NCBI RefSeq assembly: GCF_000403395.2
Contig: NZ_KE159680.1
Coordinates: forward strand, 60,202-124,201
Direction of reading: 5' to 3'
DNA length: 64,000 bases
Source of the DNA: Anaerotruncus sp. G3(2012)
Lineage (GTDB): Bacteria; Bacillota; Clostridia; Oscillospirales; Ruminococcaceae
Shown piece after piece: positions 7,693-16,058 of this stretch. The notes under the pieces are model-generated. The model saw only the letters and a list, made by a program, of their open reading frames with translations. It was not told where the DNA came from and ran no database searches. The translations under genes were made by a program, and so were the position numbers. Numbering within the stretch: the first letter of the stretch is position 1; every line of letters starts with the position of its first letter.

Positions 7693-8357
7693 TCCATGAC
7701 TGGCAGGATTTCCTGATAGACCGCGCAATATTTCGGCGGGATTGCCTTATCCAGATGGCAGCTGCCGAAATACCAGCGTTTGAACTGCACCGTCTCGGAA
7801 ATCTCATTGAGAAATGCCAGCAGCAGGTTGATCTGCATCTGTTCCCGGTCGAGGAATTTGTTGACAGTCGGGGCGACACTGTGGGTGATGATATAATCCA
7901 CCTGCTGGTTGAGCGACGCAAGGGTTTCCCGCGCATGTGCCAGCTCTTCGGCAGAAGGCAGTTCGCGGCTCCACCAGGTTTCCCCCTCAACCCGGATATC
8001 CATATCGGTGCTCTCCCCTCCGCCCAGTGCGAAGACGCGTTTCCCCTCAATCTCATAGCACTCACCGCGCAGGAGCTGGCAGCAGTTCCCGCTCACCCGG
8101 CGCACCTGCCCGCCATAAAGCGTTTCCTCCGGATAGCCGGACAGCAGGTCGATGTTGTCATGGGTGCCCTCGACAAACAAAATCTGATAAGGGCGTTTCC
8201 CGAGCCAGTCAAGCAGCCGAAGCTCTTTTGGGGAGCCGTCCCACAAAAATCCGAAATCCCCGCAGACCAGCAGAATATCCCCTTTTTTCAGCTGTTTTGC
8301 GGCCCGTCCTTTTAACCGGCGAATATCCGCATGGATGTCGCCCGTCACATAGAGCAT
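7689..8357 (-). CDS. Metallophosphoesterase
   Basis: The 222-residue cytoplasmic protein has calcineurin-like metal-binding motifs in order: TGDIHAD (near 5), CGDFGFLWD (near 32), EGTHDN (in place of GNHD/E), ITHSVAP and FGSCHLDK (in place of GHTH). Such small proteins hydrolyse phosphoesters; the substrate cannot be read from sequence. The stop codon is the TAG of TTAGGGCTTG, which belongs to the end of the MITE-like element at 7544-7692, so the original C terminus may have been altered. It is the last gene of a minus-strand run metY - lipoprotein - phosphoesterase with gaps of 25 and 35 bp. Confidence 0.85.
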   Translation of the reverse strand: MLYVTGDIHADIRRLKGRAAKQLKKGDILLVCGDFGFLWDGSPKELRLLDWLGKRPYQILFVEGTHDNIDLLSGYPEETLYGGQVRRVSGNCCQLLRGECYEIEGKRVFALGGGESTDMDIRVEGETWWSRELPSAEELAHARETLASLNQQVDYIITHSVAPTVNKFLDREQMQINLLLAFLNEISETVQFKRWYFGSCHLDKAIPPKYCAVYQEILPVMD

Positions 8358-8392
8358 TGCATATACCCCTTTTCGCAGAAATTTTCAGCCGG

Positions 8393-9070
8393 TCAGCCGG
8401 CCAGCAGAGCGGCCACATCTTCCCCGGAATAGACCGAATATTGCAGGCTTCCATCGAGGTCAAGCAGCTCTTCCAGTGAGCTCCATGTGCCTGCATCCCC
8501 ATTTTTCAGCGGGCTGACATAGCCGCTGATGACGCCATTCCCAGTCCGGGTGAATGAAACCAGACTGGAATAGTCCCCCTCGCACTCGAACAGAAGCAGC
8601 GCGTTGTTTTGCCACCCCTTCGGCATCGGATAGGACTTCCCAAACGAAACCAGTGTGGCAGAAGCAAGTGTCACTGTACCGTACCCCGCGTTCACCATCG
8701 AGGAAAACAGGGTGCTGTTGATCCGGCTGTTGACAACTTCCCGGATGTTGTCGGGAAGTTCAGCGGTTTCGCGGTCGGTCAACTGGTCCAGAATTTCGAT
8801 CCAATGGTTTTCGGGAAAGGCAATCAGATACACCTGCTTTGGAGCCTGGAATCCGGAACCTTTGATTACGGCAAGCTCAGCTTTGATCATCTCTTCCCCG
8901 GTCATCAGGTCGATATACGCCTCGCTGCCCGCGAGTTCCTCAAGCTGAACGGTCAGCGACGCCCCCTCCCGCAGGAGGAACTGGTTCAGTTCCTTTTCGG
9001 GGCTCTCCCCACAGCTGGTGAACAGCAGGGCGGCAGCCATCACCGCAGCCATCAGTCCTTTTTGTTTCAT
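8393..9070 (-). CDS. Putative lipoprotein of unknown function
   Basis: The start chosen is the ATG at 9070, behind AAGGAA; a longer frame begins upstream without a proper site. The first residues MKQKGLMAAVMAAALLFTSC are a lipoprotein signal with the acylated cysteine at 20. The mature part (about 205 residues) is soluble, with no family recognised; it contains an acidic segment (GEEMIKAELAVIKG) and ends in a short helix (GEDVAALLAG). It lies 25 bp after metY and 35 bp before the phosphoesterase gene, probably in one operon. An extracytoplasmic role is all that can be inferred. Confidence 0.7.
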   Translation of the reverse strand: MKQKGLMAAVMAAALLFTSCGESPEKELNQFLLREGASLTVQLEELAGSEAYIDLMTGEEMIKAELAVIKGSGFQAPKQVYLIAFPENHWIEILDQLTDRETAELPDNIREVVNSRINSTLFSSMVNAGYGTVTLASATLVSFGKSYPMPKGWQNNALLLFECEGDYSSLVSFTRTGNGVISGYVSPLKNGDAGTWSSLEELLDLDGSLQYSVYSGEDVAALLAG

Positions 9071-9095
9071 AACCATTCCTTCTTTCTGTGCCCGT

Positions 9096-10388
9096 TCAGC
9101 AGGCCGCTGCAATCGCCTGCTCCAGATCAGCGATCAGGTCTTTGACATCCTCGATGCCGACCGACAGCCGGACGGTTGACGAGGTGATCCCACTTTCGGC
9201 CAGCTGCTCCTCCGAAAGCTGGCTGTGGGTGGTGGTTGCCGGATGGATGACGAGCGAACGCACGTCCCCCACATTGGCGACATGGCTGAACAGCTTGAGC
9301 GCATTGATGAACTTTGCACCGCTCTCCCGCCCGCCCTTCAGCCCGAAGGTGAACACGCTGCCCGCGCCTTTGGGCAGGTATTTCTGTGTCAGCGGGTAAT
9401 AGGGGCTGCTCTCCAGGCCCGGATAGTTGACAAACGCGACCTGTGGATGGCCTTCGAGGTACCTGGCAACGGCGAGGGCATTTTCCGAATGCTTCTGCAT
9501 CCGCAGCGAAAGGGTCTCGATCCCCTGTAGGATCAGGAACGCATTCATCGGCGCACAGCAGGCCCCGAGGTCACGGAGCATCATTGCGCGCAGACGCAGG
9601 ATGAATGCCTGCGGGCCGCAATCGGCAAAGACCACCCCATGATAGCTCTTATCCGGCTCGTTATAGAGCGGGAACCGGGGGTTGCCCTTGAACTGGAAGG
9701 TGCCTGCATCGGTCACGATGCCGCACATCGAGGTGCCATGCCCGCCCAGGAATTTGGTTGCCGAGTGGACCACATAGTCCGCGCCGAACCGGATCGGCTG
9801 GATCAGATAGGGGGTGGTAAAGGTCGAGTCGACGATGAGCGGGACCCCATGCCGGTGGGCGATCCCGGCGATCCGCTCGATGTCCGCGACATTGGCGTTT
9901 GGGTTGCCGATCGCCTCCACGAAAAACGCCCGGGTCTTATCGGTCACAGCGGCTTCCCACGCGTCCAGATCGCCTGGATCCACAAACCTGACCTTGATCC
10001 CGATCCGGTCGAGGGTGATGCCCAGCAGGTTGATCGCGCCGCCGTAAATGCAGATCGAAGAGACGATCTCGTCCCCCGCATTGGCAAGGTTGAGCATCGT
10101 GTTGAAGATCACCGCATGTCCCGACGCCATCGCCAGCGCGCCCACCCCTCCGTCAAGCGCGGCGACCCGCCGTTCGAGCGCATCCACCGTCGGATTGTTC
10201 AGACGGGTGTAGATGTTGCCCGGCTCTTTCAGTTCAAACAGACGCGCTGCATGGTCAACACTGTCGAAGGTGTAAGCAGTGGTCTGGATGATCGGCTGTA
10301 CGATCGCATGGGTCACCGGATCGGCCTCGGTCCCGGCGTGCACCATCAGCGTGTCAAATCCCAATCCCCGGTTTTCAAAATCCAGCAT
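9096..10388 (-). CDS. metY: O-acetylhomoserine aminocarboxypropyltransferase/cysteine synthase
   Basis: This 430-residue PLP enzyme of the Cys/Met metabolism family makes homocysteine from O-acetylhomoserine and sulfide. Visible features are YTRLNNPT (60-67), the glycine-rich GGVGALAMASGHAV, IVDSTFTTPYL and the PLP-binding lysine in HSATKFLGGHG (K212). The length and the long insert after 240 (NEPDKSYHGVVFAD) favour MetY over the shorter MetB/MetC. The start has a GGAGGA site (ACAGGAGGACTGAAC). It is first in a probable three-gene operon. No SAM riboswitch or T-box was recognised in the upstream gap. Confidence 0.93.
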   Translation of the reverse strand: MLDFENRGLGFDTLMVHAGTEADPVTHAIVQPIIQTTAYTFDSVDHAARLFELKEPGNIYTRLNNPTVDALERRVAALDGGVGALAMASGHAVIFNTMLNLANAGDEIVSSICIYGGAINLLGITLDRIGIKVRFVDPGDLDAWEAAVTDKTRAFFVEAIGNPNANVADIERIAGIAHRHGVPLIVDSTFTTPYLIQPIRFGADYVVHSATKFLGGHGTSMCGIVTDAGTFQFKGNPRFPLYNEPDKSYHGVVFADCGPQAFILRLRAMMLRDLGACCAPMNAFLILQGIETLSLRMQKHSENALAVARYLEGHPQVAFVNYPGLESSPYYPLTQKYLPKGAGSVFTFGLKGGRESGAKFINALKLFSHVANVGDVRSLVIHPATTTHSQLSEEQLAESGITSSTVRLSVGIEDVKDLIADLEQAIAAAC

Positions 10389-10453
10389 GTTCAGTCCTCC
10401 TGTCGCCCCAATGAAAGTTTATAGAAAATTTGCTTTCCTTTTCAGCGGAATTT

Positions 10454-10462
10454 TGGTATACT
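10454..10462 (+). promoter_or_regulatory. Extended -10 promoter element upstream of the D,D-carboxypeptidase
   Basis: TGGTATACT (TGn plus TATACT at 10457-10462) lies about 155 bp before the start codon. A -35 like hexamer TTGCTT at 10430 is 21 bp away, so recognition would rely on the extended -10. Confidence 0.4.
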
Positions 10463-10616
10463 AATCATATATTCGCCTGTTCCGCCAGTCTATACAGGAA
10501 CAGTTTAGCATAATTCCCCTTTTCCTGCAATTCTTTCTTTGGCCGATCCAAAATTTGCCGCTGGAACGGCCTGTTGTGATTGTCCGCTTCCGGCAGCGGA
10601 GAATGGTTTGGGCACG

Positions 10617-12113
10617 ATGAAAAAATGCGCTTTTCTGCTTGCGATATGGATCCTCTGCGCCTCGCTGGCGGTCCCGGTTTTTGCCACAGGCTCTTCCGGC
10701 GGCTCAAGCAGCGCGGATGCGTCCTCGTCTGAACCTGCCTCATCCGGTTCTTCGTCCGAGGGAAGCAGCTCGAGCAGCGCTTCTTCCGAAGCGTCCTCCG
10801 GCGCTGCGGCTCCCGGCGATGTTTCGGCGGTGGACAGCCTCAACCGGTACAAGCCCTCATTCGAACAGGAGCTGTATTCGCAGGCGATCTATATGCTTAA
10901 CCTCGATTCGGATACCCCAATCTATCAGAAATCACCGGATGTACGGATGCCGCCCGCTTCGCTGACCAAGATTATGACCTGCATTGTCGCCCTTGAGAGC
11001 GGCCTTGACCTTGAGGAAACCACCCCGTTAAAAGCCTACATCCAGAACGAGCTTTATAACCTCCAGGTGGATACCCTCGGCGGCATCTATCTCAACGAAG
11101 AACTGAAGGTGCGCGACCTGCTCTATGCAATGATGCTCCAGTCGGCAAACGAGGCGGCCATGATGGTTGCCGACTTTGTAGGGGACGGCAGTATCGAGCG
11201 GTTCTGCGAGATGATGAACGAAAAAGCGCGGGAGATCGGCGCAAAAAACACCAACTTTGCCAATGCGAGCGGTCTTTACAGCGAGAACAGTTACACCACA
11301 GCCTATGACATGGCGCTGATCGCCAAATATGCGATGGAGAACGACAAATTTGTCGAAATCGTGACCACCCTGGTCTATACCTCCGATCCGACCGAGCGCC
11401 ATCCAAACGGGATCCTCTGGACCAGCATCAACAATATGCAGAAGCCGGGCAACGAGGATTATTACGAAGGGCTGAAAGGGGTCAAGACCGGCTCGCTTCC
11501 CGACCAGAACATCCGGAATTTCATCTCGACCGCCACCCGTGACGGATACAGTTATCTATTGGTCTGTCTGGGAGCCCCCGCCAAAAGCCCGGACGGGATC
11601 GCCTATCAGAATTTCCTTCCCTGGTTCGATACCCGCAAGCTCTATGACTGGGCATTCGATACCTTTGAGGTCAAGACCCTGATGGAAGCAGGGGAGGAGG
11701 CTACCGAGGTTGCGGTGCGGCTGAACTGGGATGTGGACAAGATTAACCTGCTTGCAGCGAGCAGCTTCTCCTACCTTGTGCCCAAGGAAACCGGCAAGGA
11801 CGATGTTTCCCCGATCCCCGACTATCCGCAGATCATCGACGCCCCAATTAAGAAGGGGCAGAAGATCGGCAGTTTGAAGATCGTACTTGCAGGGGAGGAG
11901 CTGGGGACGGTCGATCTGGTCGCTGCTGAGACGGTCCCGCTCAGCAAATCCCTCTATTATCTCGATCAGGCGAAAAGTTTTCTGGACACTTTCCTTTTTA
12001 AATTTGTGCTGGTCTTTTTTGTGGTTATACTGGTGCTCTATATCGCCCTGATGATGATTCGCAACCATAACCGCCGCCGTTACAAGGCGCGCCGGCGCAG
12101 ACGCCGCATGTAA
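10617..12113 (+). CDS. D-alanyl-D-alanine carboxypeptidase (PBP5-type, S11)
   Basis: The start at ATG 10617 gives MKKCAFLLAIWILCASLAVPVFA, a clean signal peptide; a longer frame opens upstream. The 498-residue protein has a serine-rich low-complexity linker (about 25-65), then the penicillin-binding domain: S-x2-K in PASLTKIM (S115, K118), S-x-N in QSANEA (S176, N178) and KTG (290-292). A C-terminal beta domain follows. The end is a true transmembrane helix (LVFFVVILVLYIALMMI) with an Arg/Lys-rich cytoplasmic tail, instead of the usual amphipathic anchor. It trims the terminal D-Ala of peptidoglycan stem peptides; dacA/dacB/dacF cannot be separated here. Confidence 0.93.
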   Translation: MKKCAFLLAIWILCASLAVPVFATGSSGGSSSADASSSEPASSGSSSEGSSSSSASSEASSGAAAPGDVSAVDSLNRYKPSFEQELYSQAIYMLNLDSDTPIYQKSPDVRMPPASLTKIMTCIVALESGLDLEETTPLKAYIQNELYNLQVDTLGGIYLNEELKVRDLLYAMMLQSANEAAMMVADFVGDGSIERFCEMMNEKAREIGAKNTNFANASGLYSENSYTTAYDMALIAKYAMENDKFVEIVTTLVYTSDPTERHPNGILWTSINNMQKPGNEDYYEGLKGVKTGSLPDQNIRNFISTATRDGYSYLLVCLGAPAKSPDGIAYQNFLPWFDTRKLYDWAFDTFEVKTLMEAGEEATEVAVRLNWDVDKINLLAASSFSYLVPKETGKDDVSPIPDYPQIIDAPIKKGQKIGSLKIVLAGEELGTVDLVAAETVPLSKSLYYLDQAKSFLDTFLFKFVLVFFVVILVLYIALMMIRNHNRRRYKARRRRRRM

Positions 12114-12133
12114 CTGTAAGAACCTGTTTAGCA

Positions 12134-12303
12134 TTTAGGGGCTGTTTGAAAAATCGAAATAGCCGTCTTTTTCTACAAAAAGCGGCAGCTGCCGCGTCAA
12201 AAATGCGCGGAATACAGCAAGCATTCCTGTGCTTTTTTCCTTGCAACCGCTCGCTTTTTACGAACCATCCGTCTATTTCTCTATTTTCAAACAAGCCCTA
12301 AAG
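12134..12303. mobile_element. MITE-like element, family 1
   Basis: About 170 bp with imperfect terminal inverted repeats: TTTAGGGGCTGTTTGAAAAA on the left and TTTCAAACAAGCCCTAAA on the right, extended inward to GAAATAG/CTATTTC. It has no coding capacity. A diverged copy lies at 7544-7692, and a 17-nt match to its end lies upstream of murD. Confidence 0.75.
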
Positions 12304-12712
12304 TTTTACTCGATTTTTTTCAAAAAATTGCGGGGTCGAGGGGCAGTGAGGCAACGGAAGTTTGGGTTCCAGACCAAACTTCCGGGACGCAAGCGCCCTT
12401 CTTCGGGGGTCTTCTCGGACCTACGGTCCGAAGCGCGGCATCCGCCGCGACGCCCCCTCAGTTTGCCTTGCGGGATAGGGGTCAGCGCCCCCTCCCCGCA
12501 GGCCCCACCCCGGCAGACTAGGAGCGCTTTTTTACCCGATCCTTGTTTAAAAGTTTCGTCCACCTTTTCAAAGGTGGCGGGGTCGAGGGGCAGCGCCCCC
12601 GCCGCCGCGCGCACGCGGCGGAACGCTTTCTCCTGTGAAGCGCATTTTTCGGGTGAATTGCCGCGAAGCGGCAAGAGGGGGCTTTTTGCAAGTGAAAAAG
12701 CCCCCTTGCATA
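12304..12712. repeat. Mosaic intergenic repeat block (hairpin modules A, D, B, C)
   Basis: Modules recognised: A, a T-rich hairpin plus GCGGGGTCGAGGGGCAG and the GTTTGGGTTCCAGACC hairpin (12304-12385); D, GC-rich segments (about 12400-12530); B, AAGTTTCGTCCACC...GGTGG (12551-12580), whose CCACCTTT/AAAGGTGG arms form a stem; C, AGGGGGCTTTTT/AAAAAGCCCCCT (12676-12706). The same modules recur in other orders near 34.2, 36.0, 42.0, 57.6 and 63.9 kb. No gene is supported in this gap. Confidence 0.85.
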
Positions 12713-12883
12713 TAAGAACCCGTATTCACAACCATTTGATATCGTCTGAGCGGGTCTTTTGCCGGCCTGCCGCGTTGAAAAATCTTGCAATACACAAAGA
12801 GTATCGTCTGCGTTTTTTCGCCTCGCAGGGCAGCAAAATCCCTCGCCCATCCGGCATCCCCTGATTATGAATACAGGTTCTAA
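12713..12883. mobile_element. MITE-like element, family 2
   Basis: A 171-bp element, left end TAAGAACCCGTATTCACAAC, right end GAATACAGGTTCTAA, giving imperfect terminal inverted repeats of about 22 bp. It is nearly identical to 16915-17083, including the CCCTCGCCCATCCGGCATCC segment near the right end. It has no coding capacity. Confidence 0.85.
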
Positions 12884-12921
12884 ATACGAAACAGGTTCTA
12901 AGCACCTGTAATCATATCCAT

Positions 12922-12957
12922 ACAGGGGCGCCGCGGCATATGCCGCGGCGCCCCTGT
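12922..12957. repeat. Perfect 36-bp GC-rich palindrome
   Basis: ACAGGGGCGCCGCGGCAT (12922-12939) is followed directly by its exact reverse complement. As RNA it gives a very stable hairpin on either strand. GGGCTGTCTTGCAG and a T7 run follow at distance, so a terminator role on the plus strand is weak; it may be an intergenic boundary element. Confidence 0.85.
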
Positions 12958-13123
12958 GGGCTGTCTTGCAGTTTTTTTCGTCAGGGTGCAACAATTCCCC
13001 GTTTTTCCCGCACTTTATCATTAGAAAGCTTTCAAAAGGCACCCAACCGATTCTTTGGAAGTTCGCGGCGGTTTTGCCGGTCAAACAGAAAGCCCATACA
13101 GGATGAAACGGAGGTATCGCTCT

Positions 13124-14200
13124 ATGAAACGGAATGCTTTTACACTGCTTGCCGCAGCGACCGCGGCTGTACTGCTTTTGAGCGCCTGTGGAGGCGGCAG
13201 CCCGGGAGCTGTCATGAGCAACATGAAGGAAGGTTACGCAGTGTCTTCTTCGGCCGCCGCTATGCCAGCAGATACCCCCTCTGCTGTTGCACAGTCCGGC
13301 GGCGGTTTTTACAAACGAGAGCAAGCTGCGCAGGAGACCGCGATATCGGTTGCTATGGGGGATATGGGGGAGATGGAGGATGGACCAGTTCCCGTCCCCA
13401 ACGAAACCGCTCCGCTCGAGAGCCGCAAGATCATCAAGCACAGCAACCTTTCGCTCGAGACGCTCGAGTTCGACCAGTCATTGCAGCAGATTTCCGCTCT
13501 TATTGAGGAAAAGGGAGGCTACATAGAAAGCCAGAGCATCGATAGCTACGGAAACTCCTACCATCGCAGTGGGGAATATGTGCAGGAGCGCTCTGCTTCG
13601 ATTCAGGCGCGCATCCCTTCCGAAAAGCTCGACCAGACGATCAGCGAGGTTGGGGGCATCTGCAACCTGCTTTCGAAGAGTGAGTCGATGGAGGACATCA
13701 GCGACCAGTATTTTGATTCGGAAGCCCGCCTTTCTACCCTCCGGCTCCAGGAGGAGCGCCTTCTGGAGATCCTCAGCAAGGCCGATAAGCTCGAGGATGT
13801 CATCACGCTGGAACAGGCGCTTTCCAATGTCCGCTATGAGATCGAGCGGCTGACCGCCTCCCTCAAGCGGATGGACAATCAGGTTACCTATTCGTACCTG
13901 AACCTCGATCTGCGCGAGGTGGTCAAGTATAATGAGACCGTTTCGGCCCCCAGGACATTCGGTGAAAAGCTCGCCGCATCCTTCCGCCGGGGCGGGCAGA
14001 ACCTGGTCGATTCCACCCAGGGCGTGATCCTCTTTGCCGCCGAGTGTGGGCCGATGCTGCTCCTTTGGGCGGCGGTCTGCGGGCTGATCGTATTGATTGC
14101 GGTGAGAACTGCGCGGCGTTCCGGGAAGCGCCGCGCCGGAAAAACGGCACCCCCGCCCCTTTATCCCTCCAAGCCGGAAGAGACAGAGAAGTCTGAATAA
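13124..14200 (+). CDS. DUF4349 domain-containing lipoprotein
   Basis: The ATG at 13124 is chosen because GGAGG (13110-13114) lies nine bases before it, and it gives the lipoprotein signal MKRNAFTLLAAATAAVLLLSAC (Cys22). The 358-residue protein has a low-complexity region, then DUF4349 from about 120 (KIIKHSNLSLETLEFDQSLQQI, GGYIESQSI, RIPSEKLDQ). A coiled-coil-like helix follows (EARLSTLRLQEERLLEILSKADKLEDVI). A C-terminal transmembrane segment (MLLLWAAVCGLIVLIAV) and a basic tail complete it. DUF4349 proteins are envelope proteins of unknown function. It is monocistronic, with its own terminator. Confidence 0.88.
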   Translation: MKRNAFTLLAAATAAVLLLSACGGGSPGAVMSNMKEGYAVSSSAAAMPADTPSAVAQSGGGFYKREQAAQETAISVAMGDMGEMEDGPVPVPNETAPLESRKIIKHSNLSLETLEFDQSLQQISALIEEKGGYIESQSIDSYGNSYHRSGEYVQERSASIQARIPSEKLDQTISEVGGICNLLSKSESMEDISDQYFDSEARLSTLRLQEERLLEILSKADKLEDVITLEQALSNVRYEIERLTASLKRMDNQVTYSYLNLDLREVVKYNETVSAPRTFGEKLAASFRRGGQNLVDSTQGVILFAAECGPMLLLWAAVCGLIVLIAVRTARRSGKRRAGKTAPPPLYPSKPEETEKSE

Positions 14201-14206
14201 AACCAG

Positions 14207-14245
14207 AGCGGCATGGCCATTACGGGTCATGCCGCTTTTGACTTT
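14207..14245 (+). terminator. Rho-independent terminator after the DUF4349 gene
   Basis: The stem AGCGGCATG (14207-14215) / CATGCCGCT (14228-14236) is followed by TTTGACTTTTG. It lies 6 bp after the stop. Confidence 0.8.
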
Positions 14246-14328
14246 TGCTTGGTTTACCCGGACGGAGGACCGGCAGAAATTTTCTGCCGGCCAGAACCGA
14301 AACAGAACTGGAAAAACAGAGAGGAACG

Positions 14329-14337
14329 TGCTATAAT
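14329..14337 (+). promoter_or_regulatory. Extended -10 promoter TGCTATAAT
   Basis: A TGn-TATAAT element lies about 100-140 bp upstream of the next two small membrane protein genes. No good -35 hexamer is seen at 17 bp. Confidence 0.45.
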
Positions 14338-14474
14338 CAGGGAGTCATGGGCCGATTGCGAGGGGCCTTCCCCGCAAAAAGAAACAGTCTTTTTTACCGC
14401 ACAAAGAGCGGTGACGGAAAATCGGGGGACAGATTGACGTGAAAAGTCCAGATAGGAAAGGGGCTGAACGACAG

Positions 14475-14915
14475 ATGGAAGGACAAAAACGCGCCGGCCG
14501 GAAACTGGCCGAAGCCCGCGCTGATAAGGGAAAGATTCTGCTGCGGGTTTCGCTGAGGATTCTGCTGGCTGGGGTCGTCATACTTGCCGGAATCAGGGGG
14601 AATCCGCCAAACAGTGGCCCGGTCAGTTTTCTGTCGGGGCTGCTGGCTGGCCTGATCGTTCTGGGGGCTGCGGCATGGGTCTTTTTCCCGCTCCTCCATT
14701 GCAGGGATTTCCTGGATTTTTATGAGGATGGAATCGTATTCTGTGGGAGGTCGTGGGGGCTGGAAGACTTAGGGGAAATCTCTTTTATGGAGGTGAAGTC
14801 CAGCTATTCACTGTTTGCGCGGGTCTATATGTGCACAGAAGTGCGGGATTTCAACGTTACCTACATAAAAGACGGGAAAGGGAATTTTAACAATGCGTAT
14901 TGCAACGCTATTTAA
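14475..14915 (+). CDS. Small membrane protein of unknown function
   Basis: The frame is open from a GTG at 14439. The ATG at 14475, behind AGGAAAGGGG, is chosen, but both starts have a plausible site. The product (about 146 residues) has a basic N terminus, two transmembrane segments (VSLRILLAGVVILAGI and FLSGLLAGLIVLGAAAWVFF) and a C-terminal domain beginning DFLDFYEDGIVF that resembles a small PH-like or YcxB-like fold by pattern only. It precedes the next gene by 39 bp, probably co-transcribed. The two proteins share no evident similarity. Function unknown. Confidence 0.6.
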   Translation: MEGQKRAGRKLAEARADKGKILLRVSLRILLAGVVILAGIRGNPPNSGPVSFLSGLLAGLIVLGAAAWVFFPLLHCRDFLDFYEDGIVFCGRSWGLEDLGEISFMEVKSSYSLFARVYMCTEVRDFNVTYIKDGKGNFNNAYCNAI

Positions 14916-14954
14916 AAACAGATTGTATTAACAAGAAAAAGGGGAGAACTGCTT

Positions 14955-15542
14955 ATGACACAGTATATCATTATTGGAGGGATTGCACTGGTCGTCCTTT
15001 TTGCGGCCGTGTATATCAAGATGACGATTGATGAAAAAAAGGGCGCCAACAGCGAGGAAAAGCAGAAGATTCAGGAGATTGTAAAAAAGGTGGTGCCGAA
15101 CGGGGCGTCCTATACAGCGGCTTACGGCACCCGGGAGGAACTCACGCTCGGCGGCGGGGGCCGGACGGTGACAACCACCACCAGCTACTGGTATTATGCG
15201 GTTGCGTTCAAGCCGGGGGACCTGTATCTGGTGCCGCTGTCCTTTGATGGCGGGGATATGAGCTACAGTGAACCCATCCACCTGGGAAAGGACGACCTCG
15301 GCATGGTGGAAGCGAAAAATGGCTATGTGACGCTGTATGACAAAGACCGGAAACAACTGATGACCCTGTTTGTGGTAGCCAGCAACACCAAGGATGACAA
15401 ATACCACCCGGTAAATATCCAGCAAAAGGAAGAGGCGGAGTCGTTCCAGCAGTATGCGCAGGCGCTTATGCAGGAGGTCAATGCCGCCAACGGGATAACC
15501 GATATCAAAGCGGCCAAAAAGGAAGCGAAGAAAAACAACTGA
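14955..15542 (+). CDS. Membrane-anchored protein of unknown function
   Basis: This 195-residue protein starts behind AAAAGGGGAG. One N-terminal transmembrane helix (YIIIGGIALVVLFAAVYI) is followed by a soluble domain with a conserved-looking core (YYAVAFKPGDLYLVPLSFDGGDMSYSEP, LGMVEAKNGYVTLYDKD) and a lysine-rich tail. Orientation by the positive-inside rule puts the soluble part in the cytoplasm. No family was recognised. It follows another small membrane protein gene and is closed by a bidirectional terminator shared with rplL. Confidence 0.7.
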   Translation: MTQYIIIGGIALVVLFAAVYIKMTIDEKKGANSEEKQKIQEIVKKVVPNGASYTAAYGTREELTLGGGGRTVTTTTSYWYYAVAFKPGDLYLVPLSFDGGDMSYSEPIHLGKDDLGMVEAKNGYVTLYDKDRKQLMTLFVVASNTKDDKYHPVNIQQKEEAESFQQYAQALMQEVNAANGITDIKAAKKEAKKNN

Positions 15543-15565
15543 ATACGTGTTCCGGGCAAAAAGAA

Positions 15566-15605
15566 GAAGATTGCACAGACAGCCTGCCGTGTGCAATCTT
15601 CTTTT
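15566..15605. terminator. Bidirectional terminator between the membrane protein gene and rplL
   Basis: The perfect stem GAAGATTGCAC (15566-15576) / GTGCAATCTTC (15591-15601) is followed by TTTTG, with AAAAAGAA on the other side. It can stop transcription from both convergent operons. Confidence 0.85.
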
Positions 15606-15634
15606 GTTTCCGGATTGGTTGAAATCGAAGAACC

Positions 15635-16012
15635 TTATTTAATCTCGACAGTAGCGCCGGCATCCTCGAGTTTCTTTTTGATCTCGTCCGCATCCGCCTG
15701 CGAAATGCCCTCTTTGATCGGCTTCGGAGCGTTGTCGACCAGCTCTTTTGCCTCTTTCAGGCCCAGACCGGTGATCTCTTTGACCAGCTTGATAACGCCC
15801 ATCTTGGAGCCGCCCGCACTGGCAAGGATTACGTCAAACTCGGTTTTTGCATCGGCAGCAGCAGCGCCATCCGCAACCGGGCCAGCCATCATAACCGGAG
15901 CCGCAGCCGAAACGCCGAACTCTTCCTCGATCGCCTTGACAAGCTCGTTCAGCTCGAGGACGGTGAGGGTTTTCACTTCTTCTACAAACTTCAGGATTTT
16001 CTCAGAAGCCAT
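15635..16012 (-). CDS. rplL: 50S ribosomal protein L7/L12
   Basis: The 125-residue protein has the standard layout: N-terminal dimerisation helix pair ([30 protein letters not shown]), an alanine-rich hinge (about 40-56) and the C-terminal factor-binding domain ([41 protein letters not shown]). It forms the ribosomal stalk with L10 and recruits translation GTPases. It starts behind GGAGGTAAC and lies 46 bp after rplJ in the same transcript. Upstream genes L11-L1 are not adjacent here; rplJ has its own promoter. Confidence 0.98.
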   Translation of the reverse strand: MASEKILKFVEEVKTLTVLELNELVKAIEEEFGVSAAAPVMMAGPVADGAAAADAKTEFDVILASAGGSKMGVIKLVKEITGLGLKEAKELVDNAPKPIKEGISQADADEIKKKLEDAGATVEIK

Positions 16013-16058
16013 GATTGTTACCTCCTAAATTTCAAATCTTCAACTTGTGTAATGCCGC

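Noticed and set aside
8609..9145. Plus-strand open frame opposite the lipoprotein gene
   Set aside because: Shadow of the minus-strand gene, which has a good start site and a lipoprotein signal.
10389..10616. Possible SAM riboswitch or T-box upstream of metY
   Set aside because: No conserved T-box sequence, S-box core or terminator/antiterminator pair was found in this gap.
12229..13441. Open frames on both strands in the 12.2-13.1 kb gap
   Set aside because: They run through MITE-like and mosaic repeats that recur elsewhere, have no ribosome binding sites and no recognisable domains.
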